Assembly (NCBI GenBank): GCA_019828545.1
Contig: JACVRA010000160.1
Coordinates: 63,163-127,162 of the forward strand
DNA length: 64,000 nucleotides
DNA from: Paracamarosporium sp. OC-R06-R3
Taxonomy: Eukaryota > Ascomycota > Dothideomycetes > Pleosporales > Didymosphaeriaceae
Reading direction: 5' to 3'
Shown: in pieces, positions 57,484-64,000 of the stretch
How positions within the stretch are numbered: the first letter of the stretch is position 1
Layout: every line of letters begins with the position of its first letter
Notes under the pieces: model-generated
Databases searched by the model: none
What the model was told of the DNA's origin: nothing
Seen by the model: the letters and a program-made list of their open reading frames with translations, nothing else
Program-made: the position numbers and the translations under genes

Positions 57484-58848
57484 GCCTCCTCACTAGTCAC
57501 CTATTCCTTCCCCTAGAAAACCTTGTTTCCATCATGTTTGTTCCTTGGCAGCGCCATACCCAAATTTACCTGTTGACTGACAGTCATTTGATTCGTTTAG
57601 TCACTACAAATCTCCAATCCGAGAAGCGTTTTGCGCATACATTTCCTTTGTCGTTATCTCTCCGGCTCTCTGTCTTAGGGTGCTGTCTTTTGGTGTGGCT
57701 TCGATTGCGAAGTTCCCGATGGTGGAAGTAGGAATTTCAGAGTTTCTTCTGCTGGAACTGGCGTTCGGTTGTCCGGGGCTGGGCTCAGAGGGTGGAGTGG
57801 GGATGGAACTGGTCTTCCGCTTTTGCCTTCCCCTTTGTGGGAAAGAAGCATGACTGATGACTTTCCTACACTGTGTGTGATTTGCATTACTCGCTTTTAG
57901 TCTTGCTGACACGTCTGTCACTTAATTGTTTCCTTTCTAGCGTTGCGGTTCGATTCGATCCTGTCGTTCACTTGTTTTCATGTATTGCTATTGGATAGGT
58001 ATAAGGGGTCGAGAGGGGTCTGTTAATGTGTCTTGGGGGATGACCGAAGTCGAGACTGTTGTGGAAGATACGGTTGTCAGATTAGTCGTGACGAATGAGA
58101 AAGAAGGATATAAATTGCAAACGTACCTTCCTTGGACACTGGTGAAGCTCCTCTTATTTGCAACGACATGAGCGTCTTATGGCTTTATTTCGCACGTTCA
58201 GACACTAAATTGTCTGTTCTGGGGTAGTGTAGATTGCCATGGTTGTTTAGCGCTACAGCCTTGTAGTATACCAGTGTAATTATGTCGTCCTTTTAGTACC
58301 CCTGGAAATACGTTCTAAGATTTATGCCTAGCTCAGCAGTAATGACAACTACCACATCACGCTCGCAATCTAGCACAAATGACATGAGGCGCATCGCATG
58401 AATATATCCGCCTAATTCGGTAAAGCGCCCTCGAATGAGCAAGGACGGCGCATGCACCTGGGGTGAAACAAACATACCCCGCCAAGCCTTTCTGCCCCGA
58501 CTCGCCGCCCAGTCGAACTTTCGTTGTCACCCATTCAACGCGTCGTCACCTCACGATCCTCGCACCAACCTCCCGTCACCGTCGACACGGGCGCATCTTT
58601 CCTTACACTCCGGACTAATTGGGTTTTCTTCGGCGACTGCGGGCAGCGACTTTTTGTTCACACACAACGACAGGACACGGGGAAGAGGCTGACTACTTGG
58701 AGTAATAACACGACGTACATCCCCGACGGAGCGAGCGCAGTAGCTGCCTAGCAGTGTCTATTACGCACCGAATCGATCGCACAACTATACACCACGTAAC
58801 ACAACACGATATACACCTAAATCAAACCCCAGAAAAGGCACCGCAATC
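57484..58848. other. Intergenic region
   Basis: 3' flank of the ApsA gene and upstream region of the Isy1 gene. A GGTTCGATTC at 57950 looks like a tRNA B box, but no A box or cloverleaf fits around it. No gene was recognised. Confidence 0.5.
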
Positions 58849-59610
58849 ATGGCACGCAATAGTGAAAAGGCGCACTCGATGCTCTTCCGCTTTCGCGCGG
58901 CGCAAGCCGCCGAAGCAGGCATCATCGACATTTCGCGCACCCGCCGACCCAAGCTCATAACAGGAGTCACGTCCATTCCGGTCTGTGAGAAATGGCGCGG
59001 TCAGGTGCTGAAGGAGATTTCGCGTAAAGTCACAAAGATCCAGGATCTCGCATTGTCAGATTACCAGATTCGCGACTTGAACGATGAAATCAACAAGTTG
59101 ATGCGCGAGAAGCATATGTGGGAGAGCCAGATTAGGAATATGGGCGGTCCGAATTACATGCGCGGTGGCAGAGTGTTGGATGAGGAGGGACGGGAGGTAC
59201 CTGGCGGTGGGAAGGGATACAGGTATTTTGGTCGAGCGAGGGAGTTGCCTGGTGTCAAAGAGTTGTTCGAGCGGCAGCAGCGGCCTGAAGATGATGAGGG
59301 TGCGGCGAAGAACAGGGAGAAGAGGAGCGAGCTGCGGCAGCGGGTAGACGCAGGGTATTACGGGTATAATCTAGACGAGGAAGATGGCACATTGCTAGCG
59401 TACGAGCGGGCAAAGGAGAAGGAGGCGTGGGATGACTTTATGGTGTTGGCCGACGACCTGGACGTGAAGCCGGGAAAGACGCCGAAGACGTGGGAGGACT
59501 TACCCGGCGACGCAGGCGACGGCATACGGTGGAGCGTCCCCACGCTCGAAGAAGTCAACGAGGAGCTAATCGAGCGCCGAAAGAGGAAGTTGCTCGAGAA
59601 GCTGGGCTGA
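58849..59610 (+). CDS. isy1: Pre-mRNA-splicing factor Isy1
   Basis: An intronless 253-residue protein. The N-terminus MARNSEKAHSMLFRFRAAQA, then RPKLITGVTSIPVCEKWRGQVLKEISRKVTKIQD and the segment MWESQIRNMGGPNY, are hallmarks of Isy1. Isy1 is part of the Prp19-associated (NTC) complex and helps remodel the spliceosome at the catalytic steps, partly by positioning the branch helix. The C-terminal half is charged and helical (LLAYERAKEKEAWDDFM). Its length is close to that of yeast Isy1 (235). The gene lies 8 kb from cwc24. Confidence 0.95.
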   Translation: MARNSEKAHSMLFRFRAAQAAEAGIIDISRTRRPKLITGVTSIPVCEKWRGQVLKEISRKVTKIQDLALSDYQIRDLNDEINKLMREKHMWESQIRNMGGPNYMRGGRVLDEEGREVPGGGKGYRYFGRARELPGVKELFERQQRPEDDEGAAKNREKRSELRQRVDAGYYGYNLDEEDGTLLAYERAKEKEAWDDFMVLADDLDVKPGKTPKTWEDLPGDAGDGIRWSVPTLEEVNEELIERRKRKLLEKLG

Positions 59611-60228
59611 ATAAGAACGCGATGATCGCGCCAACGATCAACCGATGCAAACCGTTCATTTACATTACACCACGATTTTGGAGTTTCCGGTGGCTTTGCT
59701 GCATTTCCCTCCCATGTCCGGGAGTCTTCAAAAGTTGAACAGACAGACAGACTGATACCCTTTCTTTTTGCGTGGGGTCAGGAGAGAAACGATGATTACT
59801 ATTCTGTATAGATAGCAGCGGCACAGCAAGGAGGACGGGAGGGAACAGGACAGGACACGTACATGTTAGATGCCCCAAATTACGGCGTCCCAGGGGAGAA
59901 GATATAGGATGTCTTCACAGACTGGAGCTAATTCTCGTTTGTAAGATCACAGCATGAATGTAGAGATTACACACTAATGATGCATTTTCCTTTCGATGCC
60001 TATGCCGTCTTCTCCTCGCTGTGATAGAATGCTTTCTTTTTTTTCATCCTTTGCTTCAACCAGTGTGTGTAAAGTGAGTGCATTCCCCGTGTTTTGTAAC
60101 TTTATTTGAATGTGACTCCAGTTTGCAATGTGAATGCTTCACTTTCGACGCGATGATCGTAATCATCGTCTCATGGTATTCAGTTTATCATTATACACAT
60201 GTCACCCCTCCGACTCCTACAACGTCGT
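59611..60228. other. Intergenic, convergent 3' ends
   Basis: Lies between the stops of isy1 and the CCT8 gene. T-rich and pyrimidine-rich stretches fit 3' UTRs. Nothing else was recognised. Confidence 0.5.
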
Positions 60229-62005
60229 CTAATCATCGTTATCCCAGTTGCCCTGCTGTGCCTTACCCGGCATCTTTGGTCCACCTGCTTGTCTTGCGAC
60301 AATGATTTGATCAACACTCAGCACCGTCCGCGCCGCCTCAGTCGCCAGCCTGATTGCCCAGCTCTTGCTGACCCACAGATCCAGGATACCCTCGTCTTTG
60401 GCGTCCAGAGTACCAGTTCCGTCGTCATTCTCAATGTCCACACCAACGGTCCATTCGTCGTCTTTCCGGCCCTTCTGAGGAGCGTGTGCAACGTACAGGC
60501 GGGCTAGAATCTCGGTAGCGTCCAGACCGGCTGATTCTGCAAGCGTGCGAGGAATGACTTCAAAGGCTTCGGCAAACTTGCGGATGCTGTATTGAGAGAG
60601 GCCAGGTGTGCGGTCGGCAAGCGACTTGATGCGCTCAATCAGCTGCATTTCTGTGGCACCGGCGCCAGGTACCAGGCGTGCGTCACGCGTAATGGCCTTG
60701 ACGACGTTGACGCCGTCGTCAATGGCGCGCTCCACATCATCAAGGTGGTTCTGGGTTGCGCCTCGGAGAACGAGTGTTGCTGTCCGTGTCTGCTCGTTCT
60801 CTTGCCTGAAGACGGTCACGCGATCACCGCCAATCTCGAGTGTTTCTACAACGTCGACTGATCCCATCTCTTCTGGCATAGGGGCACCGAGACGAGCCAA
60901 AGGCGTGGCACCGACGACGCGGCAGAGGCGGCGGAGTTCGAATTTCGAGAGGACCTTAATGACGAGGATGTTATAGCGGTTAAGGTAGTGCGCAGCAAGC
61001 TCGCCAACGGTGGAACCTGCAACTACGACGCGGAGACCAGAATCGTGGAGTTCCTTCACAATCTGTTCAATCTGCTGCTCCTCACCCTTGGTGAAGTCCA
61101 GCATCTCCTTAGCATTGTGTAGTAACACGGTGCCCTTCGTCTCCGTCTGTGAAATATCGATAGGGCATGAGAAGACGCCCACTTTCGCCTTGGTGGCCTT
61201 CTTGATGCTACCTTCCGGTTCCCTGGCAAAGACCATACCCTTGACGACCTTGCTCTGCTCCAGGCTGCCACCCATGATTTTGACCACCCGGATGTTGTCC
61301 ACGTTGAAGTTGACGGGATTCTTGGGAAGGACGGCGAGGACACCTTCGGCAACGAGATCTGCGAGGAAGTCCTCGCTACCAGATTGTTTGGCGGCTACGA
61401 CGGTGCGGATCGCTTTGCTGAGTTCCTCTTGTGACCGGATGTCTTCGACCTTGTCGCACACGAGCTCTACGATACCAGATTAGCTTCCTCCCTATGTGTG
61501 GTTCATGCTGTTGTACCTTCCAAAATTTGCAGGGCAGCGTTCTGCGCCTTCTCGTATCCCAGCACGATGTCGCTCGTCTTGAGACCCATCCGTATCAATT
61601 CTTCCGCCTTCTTCAGCAGCTCGCCGGCCAGAATGATGACCATGTTGGTCGCATCACCCATCTCCGCCTCCTGCTGCTGTGATGCCATAACCAGCAACTT
61701 CGCCGCAGGGTGCACAACCTCGAGCTCCCGCAATATCGTCGCCGCATCGTTTGTTAATATCATCTTCTGCAAGTGATTTATAACAATCTTGTTGCGACCA
61801 TAGGGTCCGAGCGAGGTCTGGACGGTCTGGGCAATGGTCCGGCATGCATCAATGTTGCGGATGACTGCTCCATCTTCGGCGTCGTAGCTGTTGTGGGGTG
61901 GTTAGCTGCGCATGCAAGGCAGGTGAGGGGTATTTGGAGGATGTACTTCTGGTAGCCTTGCTTGAAAAGCCCGGAGTTTGGGGCGTTTGGTATTGAGAGC
62001 GACAT
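60229..62005 (-). CDS. cct8: T-complex protein 1 subunit theta (CCT8)
   Basis: Exons 62005-61947, 61887-61517 and 61466-60229 (introns of 59 and 50 bp) give 555 residues. Group II chaperonin motifs are present: SLGPYGRNKIVIN, NDAATILRELEVVHPAAKLL, GDATNMV with the ATP-hydrolysis Asp in GDAT, and GAGATEMQL near the equatorial domain end. GYQNYDAEDGAVIRNID and the C-terminal Gly/Asn/Asp tail point to the theta subunit. CCT is the cytosolic ring that folds actin, tubulin and WD40 proteins. The length fits yeast Cct8 (568). The gene is divergent from the MRPL46 gene. Confidence 0.95.
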
Positions 62006-62737
62006 TTTGGGCTATGTGGAGGGGTATCTGAGGGGTTGTGGTGAGGTGCCTGGAGCTTCGCGGACGCGTTCTGATTCTCAAAAATTGGTCTTGGCGTCGG
62101 GCAACCAATTCGCCGATCTATATACACAGCACTCGAGATGGCGAAAGGCGGCGGGCAGTTGAACTAACAACGAAGCATTCAAAGTACGACAGGCCAAATA
62201 ACTTCAAGCTAATTGCAGCTTCCTCGAAATATATTCAATGCTTTTGCATGAGATCGCCTGGCCGCAAGTCTGTCTCACACGCGCCATCACAGAGTCCATG
62301 AAGACGGCGAAGGCTGCAGCACGGCAAGATCTCAGTATTTGAAAGCAGGCCACGTTCTTACGAACGTAGACATTACTATAGAATAACGCATCATGTCTCG
62401 CGGAGAAGCGCGTATCGACACGCTTATGTGAATGTGAGCAGGATCTATCTAGCCGTACACCTTGGAACGATTTTGAAGGTACCGCTAGCGAAAAGACTGT
62501 TCAATTCCTCTAGGCACCGGTAAATGACCAACATCTCACTTATAATAGAGTATACTGGGGATAAGGATAGGTGCCATGAGATTATAGAAGGAAGAGTGTC
62601 GCGCTCGGCTCTGAAGAAAATGCTGGGTTCCAGCTTAGTAAGGAACGCGCGCTAAACCGAATGCACCTCCGCCCCGAAACTTTTCGAGATGGACAGGTCG
62701 AGGAGCGCATTCGACAACGCGACACGGTGATGCACAG
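62006..62737. other. Divergent intergenic region, CCT8 and MRPL46 genes
   Basis: 732 bp between opposite starts and so likely the promoter region for both genes. No TATA box was evident. Confidence 0.5.
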
Positions 62738-63886
62738 ATGAACGTCGGACAGCAGACGACGAGGCGGCTTGCCGCAAAAGCAGGTACGCATCACAATTGA
62801 ACTATCTGGAAGCTGTTGTTGATGGAAACAGGCAATCCGATATGCCGCTCATGTAGAGACTCTCTCTCCCGTAACTACGCATCCGCAGCCGCTGCAGCTG
62901 CTCAGACCGAGGACCAGGGCGCTCAGCATATACCTCCCGTCACCCAGACCTCTCCGCAAACCTCGTACGCCGTCAATGCTGGTGTCGTTCTCTCTCGCCC
63001 TCCCCAGATTACACGCGACCTACACCCCTTCGAATCCGCCTTCTTCCTTTATCAGCGTCGTCTCAACGAGCGATCCGCATTGCCATTTACGAGATATTTC
63101 TACTACAAGGACCGAACACCCGCGGATCGAGAATGGAAGCGGAAAATCAAGCAGCGATTGACACCTGCTAGGGACATTGGTCGATACAAGGGTTATGGCG
63201 ATGAAGCATGGAATGATGAACTGCTTGTTGGGGCGAAGGAGAGTGACTTTAACTGGCAGGTGGAGAGGCTATTAGAAGATGCTGAGACGACGGGTACTGA
63301 GGACCAGCCGCAACAGGGAGCAAGTGAGGCCACAGCCAGTCTGCGTACGCAGAAGAAGGTCGAGCACGAGGCGGTGGAGCGACCCATGTCAAGGGTCACC
63401 GAGGCAGACGAGAAGAACGATGTCAAGAGCTTGAATCGATTATTACAGCGGACTCTGTATCTACTCGTCAAGAATAAAGATGGACGGTGGACGTTCCCGC
63501 AGGACAAGCTCAACAAGGAGACACTGAAGGAGGTATGCATCATCATATCTTGCATGGAATCACCCCACCAAGCTAACAAACCTTAGGCAGCACACCGCGT
63601 TCTTGAATACTCTGCCGGCGTCAACATGAACACCTGGGTAGTTGGCAATGTTCCCATTGGCCACCATCAACGAGACTACTCAGAAGTGCTTAAATCCAGC
63701 ACGGGTCTCAACGAGCTCGGCTCCAAGACCTTCTTCATGAAGGTCCGTATCATGGCTGGGCAGGCGAACCTGAAGGACAACCAGCTTGGCCTGAAGGATT
63801 TCCAGTGGTTAGCGAAAGAAGAGATTCATAAGCAAGTGGATGAGAAATACTGGCGCTCTATCAAGAACATGTTGGCCGAGCGGTAA
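62738..63886 (+). CDS. mrpl46: Mitochondrial large-subunit ribosomal protein mL46
   Basis: Exons 62738-62783, 62832-63532 and 63587-63886 (introns of 48 and 54 bp) give 348 residues. The 46-bp first exon encodes a basic, Arg-containing N-terminus (MNVGQQTTRRLAAKA) that with CRSCRDSLSRNYASA makes a typical mitochondrial presequence. The mature part has PPQITRDLHPFESAFFLYQRRLN and a Nudix-like fold region (DGRWTFPQDKLN, AAHRVLEYSAG) as in mL46/Mrpl17. It is a structural part of the mitochondrial ribosome, not an active Nudix enzyme: the Nudix box acidic residues are not conserved. An in-frame ATG at 62822 lies inside the first intron and was rejected as the start. Confidence 0.9.
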
Positions 63887-64000
63887 TCTAGATCCCGGTT
63901 GATGGGTTGTAAATTAGGTAAAGTTCTTGTAGAAAACTGTACAGTATCTGATTTGTTTTACCATTCTGCGTCGCACGATAATGACTATTCCGAAGTCGAT

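Noticed and set aside
57945..57965. tRNA B-box-like GGTTCGATTC
   Set aside because: No matching A box and no cloverleaf could be folded around it.
1..64000. CRISPR arrays, bacterial operons, transposons with terminal repeats
   Set aside because: None seen. The only repeats are microsatellites and the coding repeats of the ApsA gene.

Overview
The window is nuclear DNA of a filamentous ascomycete fungus, most likely a dothideomycete of the Pleosporales type. The introns are short (44-137 bp, mostly about 50) with GTANGT-like donors and CTAAC/CTAAT branch points. Genes sit on both strands without operons, and the recognisable proteins are fungal (ApsA/Num1 cortical anchor, Cwc24, Isy1, CCT theta, a CLC channel, mitochondrial ribosomal protein L46). 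The species cannot be named from the sequence. All exon structures here were built by hand from splice signals and reading-frame continuity; each spliced coding length was checked to be a multiple of three.

Layout. 0-12 kb: the 3' end of a TIM-barrel hydrolase-like gene, a transaldolase, a small gene interrupted by a stop codon, a family III CoA-transferase, a four-pass membrane glycoprotein and a kelch-type beta-propeller. 12-25 kb: a large UBP12/USP15-type deubiquitinase, a protein with a Ddi1-like retropepsin fold that lacks its catalytic aspartate, an SGNH esterase of the IAH1 type (all on the minus strand), then a divergently transcribed CLC chloride channel. 25-31 kb: two tandem paralogues in which an N-terminal transmembrane anchor is joined by a long disordered linker to C-terminal zinc fingers, with a decayed coding stretch between them. 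31-41 kb: a three-repeat SANT/Myb protein, two disordered proteins of unknown function, an assembly gap and an alpha/beta hydrolase. 41-50 kb: a 1390-residue unknown protein with a Cys/His cluster, an AT-rich tract with a two-exon 86-residue gene, and a broken F-box-like gene. 50-64 kb: conserved housekeeping genes (Cwc24, ApsA/Num1, Isy1, CCT8, MRPL46).

The housekeeping genes cover splicing (Cwc24, Isy1), chaperonin folding (CCT8), mitochondrial translation (MRPL46), nuclear positioning (ApsA) and ubiquitin removal. The accessory parts are 2.2-5.5 kb, 28-29 kb and 46-49.9 kb, where genes are short, weakly supported or broken by nonsense codons.

The best candidates for something undescribed are the membrane-tethered zinc-finger pair at 25.5-30.8 kb and the Cys-for-Asp Ddi1-like protein at 17.6-19.6 kb.
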